Source: Fictibacillus enclensis
Lineage (GTDB): Bacteria; Bacillota; Bacilli; Bacillales; Fictibacillaceae
Length of the DNA stretch: 64,000 nucleotides
Assembly (NCBI RefSeq): GCF_001457035.1
Contig: NZ_KQ758617.1
Location: 868,001-932,000, forward strand
Reading direction: 5' to 3'
The notes under the pieces were generated by a model. The model was given only the letters and a program-made list of their open reading frames with translations. It was not told where the DNA came from and searched no databases. Made by a program: the position numbers and the translations under genes. Numbering within the stretch: the first letter of the stretch is position 1; every line of letters starts with the position of its first letter. This document shows positions 25,243 to 35,660 of the stretch, piece after piece.

Positions 25243-26396
25243 GTTTGAAATTCTTCTTTTACATGCTGCAGGAGATGGGGATCTGTTAACAGATCATATC
25301 CGGTCAGTGCCAGCGCTTTAGCGCCGGTCAGCATGGCGTTATATCCCTGCTCCGAATTGGCAGCATCACAAAACTCGGTTGTATGCAGATTATGAGAAGC
25401 ATCGGTTATTTTGATGTAAGGATGAACAGCCGGAACCACCTGGCTTACATTTCCCAGGTCAAGAGAGCCGTGGTCATTTCCAGTCTCAATTTCCTCTGCG
25501 GGAATGCCTAACGATGCAAGATTTTTTGTAAACGAATCTGACAGGGATTCATTGGTGAGCAAGTTGGCGTAGCCAAGCTCGTAATGGGTAGCTTCCCATT
25601 CACACCCTGTACTAAGTGCTGCCCCTGCGGCACAGTCCTTTACTCGGCGGACGAGATCAGGAAGCTGTTCAACGGTAGCTGCCCGTACATAAAACCGTGC
25701 CTGGGTTTTATCAGGAATAACATTGGGAACATTTCCTCCGGCTGTAATAACGCCGTGGATTCGTACATCAGGAGTCATTTGCTGCCGGAGCGCATTGACA
25801 CTGTTAAACAAGGCGATCACCGCGTCGAGAGCGTTGATCCCTTCATGCGGGGAAGCAGCTGCATGCGCTGATTTTCCTTTAAAATCAAATTGCAATGCCT
25901 CCATGGCCATGCTTGAGCCGCTTCGTTCAAACGCCTTGTAAGGATGACACATCAGCGCTGCATCCACACGGTCAAAGTAGCCCTTTTCCGCCAAATGAAC
26001 TTTCGCTCCCCCTGTCTCTTCTGCAGGCGTTCCGTAGACAAGAACTTTGCCACCGGTTTCCTCGATCACTGTGCTTACTGCAATTCCTGCAGCCGTACTC
26101 ATGGTACCGATCAAGTTATGTCCGCATGCATGATTAATCTCGGGCAAGGCATCATATTCAGCCAGGTAGCTGATCACAGGGCCGGGTATTCCGCTGTCAT
26201 AGGTTGCAATAAATGCCGTTTCCATCCCCTCAATGTTACGCTCTACTTCAAATCCAAAGTGTTCCAGGGTTTCAATAAGTTTAGCGGAGGACTTTATTTC
26301 TTCATAGCCCAGCTCGGGATGATTCCAGATGTATCGTGCAACTTCTTTAAAAAGTGGATATTGTTCATCGAGGAATGCTGTTAGTACCTCTTTCAT
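25224..26396 (-). CDS. M20 family metallo-amidohydrolase
   Basis: 390 residues. YLAEYDALPEINHACGHN (near 73-90) with the metal-binding His and Asp, TPAEETGGAKVHLAEKGYF with the catalytic Glu pair, SAHAAASPHEGINALDAV in the dimerisation domain, and DHGSLDLGNVSQVVP. It hydrolyses N-acyl amino acids or aminobenzoyl-type amides (M20D group); the exact substrate is unknown. The ATG at 26396 has AGGAGG 9 nt upstream; longer reading upstream lacks a ribosome site. No signal peptide. Inserted between yjzC and yjzD. Confidence 0.87.
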   Translation of the reverse strand: MKEVLTAFLDEQYPLFKEVARYIWNHPELGYEEIKSSAKLIETLEHFGFEVERNIEGMETAFIATYDSGIPGPVISYLAEYDALPEINHACGHNLIGTMSTAAGIAVSTVIEETGGKVLVYGTPAEETGGAKVHLAEKGYFDRVDAALMCHPYKAFERSGSSMAMEALQFDFKGKSAHAAASPHEGINALDAVIALFNSVNALRQQMTPDVRIHGVITAGGNVPNVIPDKTQARFYVRAATVEQLPDLVRRVKDCAAGAALSTGCEWEATHYELGYANLLTNESLSDSFTKNLASLGIPAEEIETGNDHGSLDLGNVSQVVPAVHPYIKITDASHNLHTTEFCDAANSEQGYNAMLTGAKALALTGYDLLTDPHLLQHVKEEFQTREKRA

Positions 26397-26420
26397 GGTT
26401 AATAACCTCCTATATGATGA

Positions 26421-26455
26421 AAAAAGCCCTTCACAGAGTGTGAGGGGCTGCTTTT
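26421..26455 (-). terminator. terminator after yjzD
   Basis: AGCCCCTCACA / TGTGAAGGGCT with one mismatch, loop CTC, then T6 on the minus strand. Confidence 0.85.
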
Positions 26456-26457
26456 TA

Positions 26458-26649
26458 TTACTCTGCCGTTTCTGCTTCAGCGGGAAGTACGGCACCAATG
26501 ATGATGACAAATACAGCAAATACTACACCGAAAACAGATGCCGTAGAAAATGTTGCAGAGTCATATTTTCCGCCCTGCATCGATTCCAGTACGTAAAAAG
26601 CCATATTGCTAAGTAGTAAAGACCAGATGATTGTCCAGATATAACGCAT
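26458..26649 (-). CDS. yjzD: YjzD family membrane protein (DUF2929)
   Basis: 63 residues beginning MRYIWTIIWSLLLSNMAFYV, with two hydrophobic segments (6-23 and 39-55) and an acidic tail. Matches the DUF2929/YjzD family in length and opening. The ATG at 26649 has GAGGTGA upstream. B. subtilis yjzD lies between yjzC and yjaU, as here. Function unknown. Confidence 0.87.
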   Translation of the reverse strand: MRYIWTIIWSLLLSNMAFYVLESMQGGKYDSATFSTASVFGVVFAVFVIIIGAVLPAEAETAE

Positions 26650-26820
26650 TTTGTTCACCTCAACTTTATGTAAACGACTTCTTCTTCTGATATAGTAACA
26701 AAAAATAAAGATTTTGTCTTTAAATCTTTAAGGAAATCACCCGAGAATAGGCATTTCCCTTCTCCAGTTTCACAAATCGGACATAGTATAAGTAAGAAAA
26801 TATTGGATGAGGGGAGAAAA

Positions 26821-27561
26821 GTGAGCATCGAAGAGAGGATTTTCAGCTTAGATGGACAATGGAATACGATACATCTTCCTGAACAGCCAAACGGTTTTGC
26901 AGTAATGATATTTGGCGATTGCAATCATTTTGTAGATCAACAGTCAAGTTTGTGGAAACAAAACAAGGACCGGTTTGAACTCATTCAAACGCTCAAGCAA
27001 AAAGGCTACACCGTATTTTATTCCAATCTATATGGAAGAAATTGGGGCAACCAGGATGCGGTAAACCTGGCAAGAAGAGTTTACCGTTATGTTATAAAAT
27101 ATGAAATTCTTAATCCGTCAATTCATATTTTAGCGGAGGGTATGGGTGCGCTAACCGCACTGGATTTTATCAATGACATGGAAGGATCCATCCGTTCTGC
27201 GGTTTTCCTTAATCCATGCCTGAATCTCAAAAGCCATTTTCAGCAGGAGAAAAAGAACAAATTATTTTTAAAAAGAGTTCGTAAAGAAATTAGCCAGGCC
27301 TACGGGATTAAGGAAGAAAATATGGACGAATTTTTAGAGAAAACGGTAACGCGTTTTACCTTAAAACATGAGGTGCCGGTTAAAATTTTTCATGATGCAA
27401 CAGGCACTGTTTATCCATTTAAAATTCACAGCCGGCCATTTGAAGCATCCTGCCTTGAAAAGGGATATGCTGTTTCACTGACCATACAAATGGCCCGTAA
27501 AAGTCTGGGGAATTTTCAGGCTGTGCCTCGGTTTTTCAGTTTATATGAATCCATCCTGTAG
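26821..27561 (+). CDS. yjaU: YjaU-like alpha/beta-hydrolase-fold protein lacking the catalytic serine
   Basis: 246 residues. The layout resembles an alpha/beta hydrolase: AVMIFGDCNHFV after a first strand, then HILAEGMGALTALDF near 106, where a G-x-S-x-G elbow would be expected, but the nucleophile position is Gly rather than Ser. A catalytic role is therefore doubtful. The GTG at 26821 has GAGGGGAG upstream. Order yjzD-yjaU-yjaV-med-comZ equals B. subtilis. Own terminator at 27553-27582. Confidence 0.75.
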   Translation: MSIEERIFSLDGQWNTIHLPEQPNGFAVMIFGDCNHFVDQQSSLWKQNKDRFELIQTLKQKGYTVFYSNLYGRNWGNQDAVNLARRVYRYVIKYEILNPSIHILAEGMGALTALDFINDMEGSIRSAVFLNPCLNLKSHFQQEKKNKLFLKRVRKEISQAYGIKEENMDEFLEKTVTRFTLKHEVPVKIFHDATGTVYPFKIHSRPFEASCLEKGYAVSLTIQMARKSLGNFQAVPRFFSLYESIL

Positions 27562-27582
27562 CAACCTGCTGCAGGATTTTTT
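27553..27582 (+). terminator. terminator after yjaU
   Basis: ATCCTGTAGCA, loop ACC, TGCTGCAGGAT (one G-U pair) and TTTTT; it begins within the last codons of the gene. Confidence 0.8.
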
Positions 27583-27660
27583 GTGAAAATTGATTGAGAT
27601 GCATACTCAGCGGGATGAACAATACGATATAGAGAGAGAAAAAGAACGGAGGAGCATTTG

Positions 27661-28557
27661 ATGAAACGTGCTGTTGTTACAGGAGCTGCAGGATTTATTG
27701 GCTCACATCTATGCACAAAGCTGCTGGAAGATGAGATTGAAGTGATAGGAATTGATTCGGCCCGATCCACAGAGAAGTTGGATTATATCGGCCGTCATGC
27801 AAATTTTGAACTTATCAATGAGCCCATGGAACAACTGGATTTAAAGAAAATCATTAAAAAAGCCGATACCGTCTTTCATCTCGCATGCGGTATCCATTCA
27901 AATGAAGCATGGAATGACATAGAAAATAAGGTGAAGCAGCATATCCAATCCACCAGGAGTCTGATCCAGGCAATACCTTCGAAATCAGTCAAACTCATCT
28001 ATGCGTCATCCTATGATGTGTATGGAAAAAAAACAGGAAAAGTGACAGAAACCTCTACAACCAATCCTGAAACCTTATTTGGCCTCATCAAGCTGACAGA
28101 AGAAAATTATATTCGTATGGCAGCAGCAAACCATCCAGTTTCCTACGTTATTCTTCGCTTTCCCACGATATATGGTCCCTGGCAGCCATCGGAAATGACT
28201 TTTCAACAAATCATCAATGTTAACGAACAGGAACGGGACACCATGAACATTAAAAAAGATTCTATAACCGAGGACGCCATTTATGTGGACGATGCCGTGC
28301 GTGCATTATGCCTGGCAGCAGAAAAAGGAGAAAAACGGACGATTTATAATATAGGAAGCGGTACAAATGGTGAATGGAGCAAGGGGTTAAAACTTCTCTC
28401 CATAAAAGAAGAAGACTTTCCAAAGGAAAAGAGGAACATGGTGGTTGTCGGTGAAAAAGCTCAGCAGGAATTAGGGTTTCAATTGGATGTCCACATTGAA
28501 GAGGGGTTAAAAAGACAAATACAGCATACCAGGCAATGGAGAAAGAATGAAGGGTGA
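27661..28557 (+). CDS. yjaV: NAD-dependent epimerase/dehydratase-like protein YjaV
   Basis: 298 residues, extended SDR. The NAD loop is VTGAAGFIGSHLCTKL (residues 6-21), with Asp near 37 for NAD, ASSYDVYGK near 117, and ILRFPTIYGPWQP near 164. The usual YxxxK is FGLIK (near 141-145): the lysine is kept but the catalytic tyrosine is Phe, so normal epimerase chemistry is unlikely. GGAGGAGC precedes the ATG at 27661. Substrate unknown. Confidence 0.82.
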   Translation: MKRAVVTGAAGFIGSHLCTKLLEDEIEVIGIDSARSTEKLDYIGRHANFELINEPMEQLDLKKIIKKADTVFHLACGIHSNEAWNDIENKVKQHIQSTRSLIQAIPSKSVKLIYASSYDVYGKKTGKVTETSTTNPETLFGLIKLTEENYIRMAAANHPVSYVILRFPTIYGPWQPSEMTFQQIINVNEQERDTMNIKKDSITEDAIYVDDAVRALCLAAEKGEKRTIYNIGSGTNGEWSKGLKLLSIKEEDFPKEKRNMVVVGEKAQQELGFQLDVHIEEGLKRQIQHTRQWRKNEG

Positions 28558-28590
28558 AAAAGGGAAATTTTGTTTCCCTTTTTTTTATTT
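28556..28590 (+). terminator. terminator after yjaV
   Basis: AAAGGGAAA, loop TTTT-G, TTTCCCTTT followed by T8. Confidence 0.88.
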
Positions 28591-28651
28591 CTTCCATTAT
28601 ACTAGTTTAGGGGGATGACCGCGACGATAGAATGGGATGTGAACGTGAACC

Positions 28652-29617
28652 ATGAAGATCTTACAAGGGCTATTGGTCGCATGTTTGCTGGCCGCACTGA
28701 CTGGATGTCAGGAAAAAAGGGAAGGAAACCTTAAAAATGCAGGGCTGTTCGTCCAGGATACCATTAATGATCAAGGCTGGGCTGACCAGGGATACAAAGG
28801 CCTGATCAAGATCCAGGATACATACGGAAATGAAGTTGTATATAAAGAAAAAATGCAAATGAAAGCAGAAGTTAAGAAGGCCGTCAAAGAATTTCAAAAG
28901 GATGACGTAAATCTTGTTTTTGGCCACGGGAAAATTTATGCTGATTTATTCAGTCAGATCAGCAAAGATTATCCGAAGATGCACTTTGTGAGCTTTAACG
29001 GCGAGGTGACAGGTAAAAATACGACAAGCATTCATTTTAAATCGTATGCAATGGGGTTTTTTGCCGGCATGGTTGCTGCTAAAATGAGCCACTCCAACCA
29101 CCTGGGTGTGATCGCCGCTCAGGAATGGCAGCCTGAAATTAAAGGATTTGCCGAAGGGGCCCATTTTCAAAAAAAAGATATCACTGTCGATACCCAAGTG
29201 ATGCACAGCTGGAGCGATAAGGATCGAGCGATTGCTTCATTCAAGCGAATGGCCGCTCAGGGTGCAGATGTTTTTTATCCAACTGGTGACGATTATACTG
29301 TACCGGTAATTGATGAAGTGAAAAAGAAGGCATTATATGCCATCGGATATGTAACGGATCAATCAGATTTGGGTCGTGGTACGGTATTGACAAGCACGGT
29401 GCAAAACGTAGAAAATGTATATAAATCTGTTGCTGGACAGCATGATGCTGGAAAGCTTAAGACCGGTAATCTTCAATATGGCTTCAAGGAAAAAGCCATT
29501 ACAATGGGGCGTTTCAGTCCCCGGGTACCTTCTGCTTTTCAAAAAGAGATCAGGAAGGGCATTGAAGAGTATAAAAAAACCGGAAAACTCCCCAACGGAA
29601 AATTCAGTCGAGATTGA
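28652..29617 (+). CDS. med: BMP-family lipoprotein Med, positive regulator of competence
   Basis: 321 residues (B. subtilis Med 317). Signal peptide with lipobox LTGC (cleavage before Cys19). PF02608-type BMP binding domain: VQDTINDQGWADQGYKG near 34, then GHGKIYAD, and SFNGE. B. subtilis Med raises comK expression (established); whether it binds a ligand such as a nucleoside is unknown. The ribosome site is weak (GGGATGTGAACG). comZ follows after 17 nt, as in B. subtilis, so both form one operon. Confidence 0.87.
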   Translation: MKILQGLLVACLLAALTGCQEKREGNLKNAGLFVQDTINDQGWADQGYKGLIKIQDTYGNEVVYKEKMQMKAEVKKAVKEFQKDDVNLVFGHGKIYADLFSQISKDYPKMHFVSFNGEVTGKNTTSIHFKSYAMGFFAGMVAAKMSHSNHLGVIAAQEWQPEIKGFAEGAHFQKKDITVDTQVMHSWSDKDRAIASFKRMAAQGADVFYPTGDDYTVPVIDEVKKKALYAIGYVTDQSDLGRGTVLTSTVQNVENVYKSVAGQHDAGKLKTGNLQYGFKEKAITMGRFSPRVPSAFQKEIRKGIEEYKKTGKLPNGKFSRD

Positions 29618-29634
29618 GCGCAGGAGGAAGTCCA

Positions 29635-29814
29635 ATGAATCAGGAATTGAATATGCAGTTTATGCAAATTGCCATGAAGCATCTGCCAGAAGGAAAAGAG
29701 CTTTTGGAGAAAAAAGGAGTAGAATTGTCCATGGAGGATATCCAGCCTATGCTGAATCTTCTTCTGAAAGTCATGAACGATGCTTATGAACTTGGAAAAC
29801 AAAATAAAGAATAA
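29635..29814 (+). CDS. comZ: ComZ, competence protein
   Basis: 59 residues, beginning MNQELNMQFMQIAMKHLPEG, helical and possibly a leucine-zipper type (LNLLLKVMNDAYEL). B. subtilis ComZ (63 residues) is a negative regulator of comG expression. CAGGAGGAAG precedes the ATG. Directly downstream of med, with a terminator after it. Confidence 0.85.
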   Translation: MNQELNMQFMQIAMKHLPEGKELLEKKGVELSMEDIQPMLNLLLKVMNDAYELGKQNKE

Positions 29815-29830
29815 CGTTTGTCAGTAAAGT

Positions 29831-29866
29831 AAAAGAGCCAACTTCTGTTGTTGGCTCTTTTACTTT
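29831..29866 (+). terminator. bidirectional terminator after comZ
   Basis: AAAAGAGCCAAC / GTTGGCTCTTTT stem, T-rich on both sides. It reaches the end of the convergent YppG-like gene. Confidence 0.88.
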
Positions 29867-30153
29867 TTCCTGAAAGCTGTAAACAGAGGGGAAACTTGCT
29901 GTGCAACTTTCACAGTCTGGTCGATGACAGCCATCAGTTTATTGTAATCAAAATTCCCGTCATTTGTCCGAAAGGCACTGATTAGAGGATTCGGCCTTGG
30001 AAAAGGCTGGCGGTAGGCCATTGGGATAAAAGGCGGCTCGCTGGGTGGAGGCGGCTGTTCCCTTGTTTGCCGGGGCGGTGGAAATGGGTGTCTGGCTTGC
30101 ATGGCCGATCTTTGCCGCATCGGGGAGGGCGGCCCATAGCGAGGAAAATTCAC
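29860..30153 (-). CDS. YppG-like proline-rich protein
   Basis: 97 residues. The N-terminal half is Pro/Arg/Gln-rich (HPFPPPRQTREQPPPPSEPP), and the C-terminal 45 residues (SAFRTNDGNFDYNKLMAVID onward) match the YppG-type domain of Bacillus spore-associated proteins. The GTG at 30153 has GGAG 8 nt upstream; earlier in-frame codons lack a ribosome site. In B. subtilis, yjzB occupies this slot, so this may be its counterpart. Confidence 0.65.
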   Translation of the reverse strand: MNFPRYGPPSPMRQRSAMQARHPFPPPRQTREQPPPPSEPPFIPMAYRQPFPRPNPLISAFRTNDGNFDYNKLMAVIDQTVKVAQQVSPLFTAFRKK

Positions 30154-30270
30154 ATGTACCACTCCTGTATTCAGACTGATAAGCTCTATATATAATATGT
30201 CTGGATGAATAGATGGTGTGTTGTCCCATGTAATCAGCATACTGGACAAAAAATGAAAAATAAATTAAAA

Positions 30271-30287
30271 TTAGTACCAGGTCTTAA
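30271..30287 (+). promoter_or_regulatory. FapR-like operator before fabH
   Basis: TTAGTACCAGGTCTTAA is an imperfect palindrome of the FapR type (TTAGTACC / GGTCTTAA). A possible -10 (GATACT) follows at 30293. FapR represses fatty-acid genes until malonyl-CoA binds it (established in Bacillus). Confidence 0.75.
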
Positions 30288-30350
30288 AAATTGATACTAA
30301 ACCAAATGCAGAAAGAAACAACATAAAAATATGGATAAAGGGGTAATAAC

Positions 30351-31283
30351 ATGAATGCTGGAATAATAGGTTTAGGTGCTTATGTCCCTGAAAAAGTGTT
30401 AACCAATTTTGATCTTGAAAAAATGGTGGACACCAGCGATGAATGGATTCGCACCCGTACTGGAATTGAAGAGCGAAGAATTGCGGCAGATGATGTTAAT
30501 ACATCACATATGTCAGAACAGGCAGCAAGGGAAGCTTTGGAAAATGCCGGGCTGAATGCAGAAGAGCTTGATCTAATCATCGTTGCCACCGTAACGCCTG
30601 ATTCCCCATTTCCTTCTGTGGCTTGCTTGATCCAGGAAAGATTGGGAGCAGTTCATGCTGTAGCGATGGATATTAGTGCTGCATGTTCAGGATTTATGTA
30701 CGGCATGGTGATGGCCAAACAATTTATTGAATCTGACACCTATAAAAATGTATTGGTCGTGGGGGCTGAAAAGCTGTCCAAGATAACCGATTGGAATGAC
30801 AGAAATACAGCTGTATTATTTGGTGATGGAGCGGGAGCTGCAGTTATGTCCAAAGTATCTGAAGGAAGAGGAATTCTGTCCTTTGAACTGGGATCTGACG
30901 GCAGAGGCGCTAAACACCTGTACCAGGATGAGTACCTTCATATGAATGGGCGCGAGGTATTTAAATTTGCGGTACGCCAAATGGGTGAGTCCTCCATGAA
31001 TGTGGTTGAAAAGGCAGGACTGACAAAAGATGATGTTGATTACCTTATCCCACATCAGGCCAACATCCGTATCATGGAAGCATCTCGTGAGCGGCTGGAG
31101 CTGCCAAAAGAAAAAATGGCAGTAACCGTTAATAAATATGGAAACACATCATCTGCTTCCATTCCTATGGCTATTTCTGATGCCTTAAAAAATGGTAAGA
31201 TAAAAGATGATGACTTGCTTGTCCTCGTTGGATTTGGCGGCGGCCTGACATGGGGTGCCGTTGCGCTCCGATGGGGAAGATAG
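30351..31283 (+). CDS. fabH: beta-ketoacyl-ACP synthase III FabH
   Basis: 310 residues. Starts fatty-acid elongation by condensing acyl-CoA with malonyl-ACP. Catalytic triad: Cys in [12 protein letters not shown] (near 112), His in IPHQANIRI (near 237), Asn in [10 protein letters not shown] (near 267). Opening [13 protein letters not shown] and the WI-x-TRTGI signature near 33 are present. AAAGGGGTAATAAC precedes the ATG. B. subtilis has fabHA here; fabF follows after 43 nt. Confidence 0.95.
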   Translation: MNAGIIGLGAYVPEKVLTNFDLEKMVDTSDEWIRTRTGIEERRIAADDVNTSHMSEQAAREALENAGLNAEELDLIIVATVTPDSPFPSVACLIQERLGAVHAVAMDISAACSGFMYGMVMAKQFIESDTYKNVLVVGAEKLSKITDWNDRNTAVLFGDGAGAAVMSKVSEGRGILSFELGSDGRGAKHLYQDEYLHMNGREVFKFAVRQMGESSMNVVEKAGLTKDDVDYLIPHQANIRIMEASRERLELPKEKMAVTVNKYGNTSSASIPMAISDALKNGKIKDDDLLVLVGFGGGLTWGAVALRWGR

Positions 31284-31326
31284 AAGATAAAAGCTGACTA
31301 TTCTTCAAAGGAGAGTTGTATTAACA

Positions 31327-32565
31327 ATGAAAAGACGCGTAGTAATCACAGGAATGGGAGCCATTTCTCCCCTTGGAAATAGTGTAGAAGAAACATGGAA
31401 CCGAATCATTGCCGGTGAATCAGGTGTTGGCCCGTTAACTCGCAGGGATCCGGAAAAATTCCCGGTAAAAGTTGCTGCAGAAGCAACAGAATTTGATCCT
31501 CATGAATATATGGACCGTAAAGAAGCGAGAAAAATGGACCGCTTCACTCAATTTGCCATCGCTGCGTCAAAAATGGCAGTAGCCGATGCCGAGCTTGATA
31601 TTACAGACGATATCGCACCTCGTGTAGGAGTGTGGATCGGTTCCGGAATTGGCGGCATGGATACGCATGAAGAGCAATTCCGCATTTTTGAGAAAAAGGG
31701 ATACCGCAGGGTCAGCCCGTTTTTCGTACCGATGATGATTCCCGATATGGCAGCAGGCCAGGTTTCCATCATGCTGGGCGCTAAAGGAATGAACTCTTGT
31801 ACTGTAACAGCGTGTGCTTCAGGGGCCAACTCTATTGGCGATGCATTTAAAGTCATTCAGCGTGGAGATGCGGACGCCATGATTTGCGGAGGAACGGAAG
31901 CTCCAATTACCGATATGGCGCTTGCCGGCTTCTGTCAGGCTGGAGCATTGTCCTATAATGACGATCCTGCCACTGCAAGCCGTCCGTTTGATGCAAACCG
32001 CAGCGGGTTTGTTATTGGCGAGGGTGCAGGAATCCTGGTTCTTGAAGACCTTGAATTTGCAAAAAAACGCGGAGCCAGAATTTATGCTGAAATCGTGGGT
32101 TATGCAGGAACAGGAGATGCATACCACATTACGGCACCAGCTCCTGGCGGGGAAGGCGGCGTTCGTGCGATGACTCAGGCTGTACAGGACAGCGGAATGG
32201 CACCTGAAGAAATCGACTATATCAATGCTCACGGAACGAGCACTGATTATAATGATAAGTTTGAAACGATGGCCATCAAGGAAGTCTTTGGTGATCATGC
32301 ACGCAAACTAGCTGTCAGCTCCACTAAATCCATGACCGGTCATCTGTTGGGAGCAGCAGGTGGAATCGAAGCTATTTTCTCAGTAAAATCGATTCAGAAT
32401 GGAATTATTCCACCTACGATCAATTATGAAACACCAGATCCTGAGTGTGATTTGGACTATGTACCAAACCAAGCCAGGAAAGTGGAAGTGAAAACTGTTC
32501 TAAGTAATTCCTTGGGCTTTGGTGGGCATAATGCAACCTTGATCTTTAAAAAATACAGCGAGTAA
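31327..32565 (+). CDS. fabF: beta-ketoacyl-ACP synthase II FabF
   Basis: 412 residues. Catalytic Cys in [11 protein letters not shown] (near 163), His in [11 protein letters not shown] (near 303) and His in [15 protein letters not shown] (near 340). Elongates acyl-ACP. AAAGGAGAG lies about 13 nt before the ATG, a longer spacing than usual; TTG codons within the gap run into a stop, so this ATG is the only choice. In operon with fabH; terminator downstream. Confidence 0.95.
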   Translation: MKRRVVITGMGAISPLGNSVEETWNRIIAGESGVGPLTRRDPEKFPVKVAAEATEFDPHEYMDRKEARKMDRFTQFAIAASKMAVADAELDITDDIAPRVGVWIGSGIGGMDTHEEQFRIFEKKGYRRVSPFFVPMMIPDMAAGQVSIMLGAKGMNSCTVTACASGANSIGDAFKVIQRGDADAMICGGTEAPITDMALAGFCQAGALSYNDDPATASRPFDANRSGFVIGEGAGILVLEDLEFAKKRGARIYAEIVGYAGTGDAYHITAPAPGGEGGVRAMTQAVQDSGMAPEEIDYINAHGTSTDYNDKFETMAIKEVFGDHARKLAVSSTKSMTGHLLGAAGGIEAIFSVKSIQNGIIPPTINYETPDPECDLDYVPNQARKVEVKTVLSNSLGFGGHNATLIFKKYSE

Positions 32566-32571
32566 GAGTAA

Positions 32572-32607
32572 AAAGATGGTTGATCGCAATCAGCCATCTT
32601 TTTTTAT
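32572..32607 (+). terminator. terminator after fabF
   Basis: AAGATGGTTGAT / ATCAGCCATCTT with a G-U pair, loop CGCA, then T7. Confidence 0.9.
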
Positions 32608-32697
32608 TTGCTCTAGATAATTCTTCTTTCAAAAGAATATTTTGGACAACCTCTGACTATACTGTTTTTAACTAAATCGGTAAGTGAGGGGTAGCAA

Positions 32698-33444
32698 ATG
32701 TTATATTTACGAGATGTTTGGGTGAATTGGTTTGAAGGTGAAGAAAATGGCTATAACGTTTGTGAGTTTCATGAGTGGAGGAAGGACGATTTCATCGAGC
32801 TTTTGGATCAGGTGCCAATCGTTAAATTAGAGTCTTCACTGTTTCACTACATCGAAAACGAACTCAACGATCTTCCAGACTCCCTTTTAGATGAAGTACA
32901 CCAGAAAGCATACGTGAGGAAAAACAACCAGAGAGTTCAACTGGACCATTGCTTTATCATCACTGATGAAAAGAAAACCATGGTGATAGATACAATGGGC
33001 TACCGTATTCCCATCCGAAAAAGCAGGCTGATCCCAAGGCAGGAACAGCTCGTGTATGAAATGGCAGAGCAGATGGAGACCGTTTCCTACACATTTACTC
33101 CGGATATAAAAGAAAAAGAGCATCATATTCTTTCGCCTGAACCGGTTGTGATGAGAGGACTGACAAGAAAGGAACGGCAGCTGAAGCAGCTTTTGTTCAT
33201 GTTGCTCGACCAGCTGCATACGACACAGAATGTGGCTGAGGTGAGATACTGGTATACCGAGTGGATGCCAGAAGAGTATATGAAAATTCAATCGATGGAA
33301 TTTGAAGAAGCATGGGCAGCATTGTATTCGGAAATCAAGGACGGCTGGAGCAATCATCATTACGCCATTTGCGAACGGCTTGTAAAAGGTCAGCCCTACT
33401 TTGAAAAGATTTGGGAACTCGAAAATGGAACACATGTAAACTGA
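32698..33444 (+). CDS. yjbA: UPF0736/DUF3603 family protein YjbA
   Basis: 248 residues (B. subtilis YjbA 249). Opens [20 protein letters not shown]; acidic, soluble, no known motif. The opening and length are characteristic of the family. GTGAGGGGTAGCAA precedes the ATG. In B. subtilis yjaZ and the app permease lie between fabF and yjbA; here only 132 nt does. Function unknown. Confidence 0.88.
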   Translation: MLYLRDVWVNWFEGEENGYNVCEFHEWRKDDFIELLDQVPIVKLESSLFHYIENELNDLPDSLLDEVHQKAYVRKNNQRVQLDHCFIITDEKKTMVIDTMGYRIPIRKSRLIPRQEQLVYEMAEQMETVSYTFTPDIKEKEHHILSPEPVVMRGLTRKERQLKQLLFMLLDQLHTTQNVAEVRYWYTEWMPEEYMKIQSMEFEEAWAALYSEIKDGWSNHHYAICERLVKGQPYFEKIWELENGTHVN

Positions 33445-33449
33445 GTAAA

Positions 33450-33483
33450 GAAAGGAGGCTCTGCTAAAGAGTCTCCTTTTTGA
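33450..33483 (+). terminator. terminator after yjbA
   Basis: AAAGGAG-CTCT / AGAG-CTCCTTT with small bulges and a short T tail. Confidence 0.75.
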
Positions 33484-33518
33484 GTCCCGCTTATGAAAAA
33501 TCACTTGTGCACGAATAA

Positions 33519-33546
33519 ACCTCCGCTTCATGCGGAGGCTTTCTTC
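33519..33546 (-). terminator. hairpin after trpS
   Basis: GCCTCCGC, loop ATGAA, GCGGAGGT then TTTATT on the minus strand; a strong stem with a poor T tail. Confidence 0.6.
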
Positions 33547-33548
33547 TG

Positions 33549-34825
<1,277 letters not shown>

Positions 34826-34871
34826 ATCGCCTTTAATTATTATTCATTCAGTTAAAAATAGTATATAAAAA

Positions 34872-35240
34872 TTACAATAGAATTGCAACCAGACTAGAAA
34901 AAACAAACAACACAGCTCCGGAACAAAGCAGAGGAAAGACAAAATTGCCAGATACCCGTTCGGACAGGCTGAAGTTTGAGGCTTCTTCCTGGCTCTCTGC
35001 GTACTCGGCTGACTTCGAGAATGATTTCATCACTTTTTTGACTGTCTTTGAAAAAAGATCGAAGAATCCGCCCCTAACAACAAATAACACTAAGCCGATC
35101 AGGACCAGAGCAAGCCCCACCATAAAAAGGTTGTCCACCACATGAATGAGATGAAGCTTCTTATCCGACAAAAATTCAATGAAAAGTGATAGTAAAACAG
35201 ACCCTGCGGTCAATAGTGCTGAAGCCGAAAAACGTGACAT
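34872..35240 (-). CDS. DUF3899 family membrane protein
   Basis: 122 residues with three membrane segments (6-24, 36-58, 101-120) and a basic loop (KTVKKVMKSFSKSAE) between the second and third. Length and layout fit the DUF3899 family of Bacillus. GGGAGTAAATCG precedes the ATG at 35240. Upstream of the trpS leader on the same strand. Function unknown. Confidence 0.78.
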   Translation of the reverse strand: MSRFSASALLTAGSVLLSLFIEFLSDKKLHLIHVVDNLFMVGLALVLIGLVLFVVRGGFFDLFSKTVKKVMKSFSKSAEYAESQEEASNFSLSERVSGNFVFPLLCSGAVLFVFSSLVAILL

Positions 35241-35404
35241 CGATTTACTCCCATCATTTTCAAATTCATAGCTGTATTATTCATTTTACCATGAACAGAA
35301 GATGCAGGCATACTACTTTATACCTATCAATTATCCGAACGTTTACTGAAGGAGAGTGCATATAGGTTCAGAGTTATTAGAAAATATAAAAAACGAAGGG
35401 TAAG

Positions 35405-35497
35405 AAAGGAGGATATTTTGCGCATTTTGATGGAATTTTATGGATAACAGAAGGGATGAAAACGCTGGACAATCATAGGTATTTAGTCCTATTTTTT
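35405..35497 (+). other. possible leader peptide and attenuator-like hairpin before oppA
   Basis: The 35241-35660 spacer holds AAAGGAGGATATT followed by a TTG-started 9-codon frame (MRILMEFYG, 35418-35447), then a weak hairpin ATAGG / CCTAT with T6 (35475-35497). A perfect -10 box TATAAT is at 35575-35580 without a clear -35. Nothing else was recognised in the spacer. Confidence 0.3.
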
Positions 35498-35660
35498 GTT
35501 AAAGAAACGTAAATAAAATGGGCTTTTTGTAAAAGTCGTAAAAAAAAGTATATGCATAATAGTATGAAAACTTGTATAATACGAATGTGGGCAAAATGTC
35601 TGATAATTCACGAAGCTTTGGCTCACTAATTAGGTAAACAGAAAAAGGGGAGGTCAATCA

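Noticed and set aside
30154-30249. N-terminal extension of the YppG-like protein
   Set aside because: The extra 32 codons have no ribosome site and do not look like the family; the GTG at 30153 is better.
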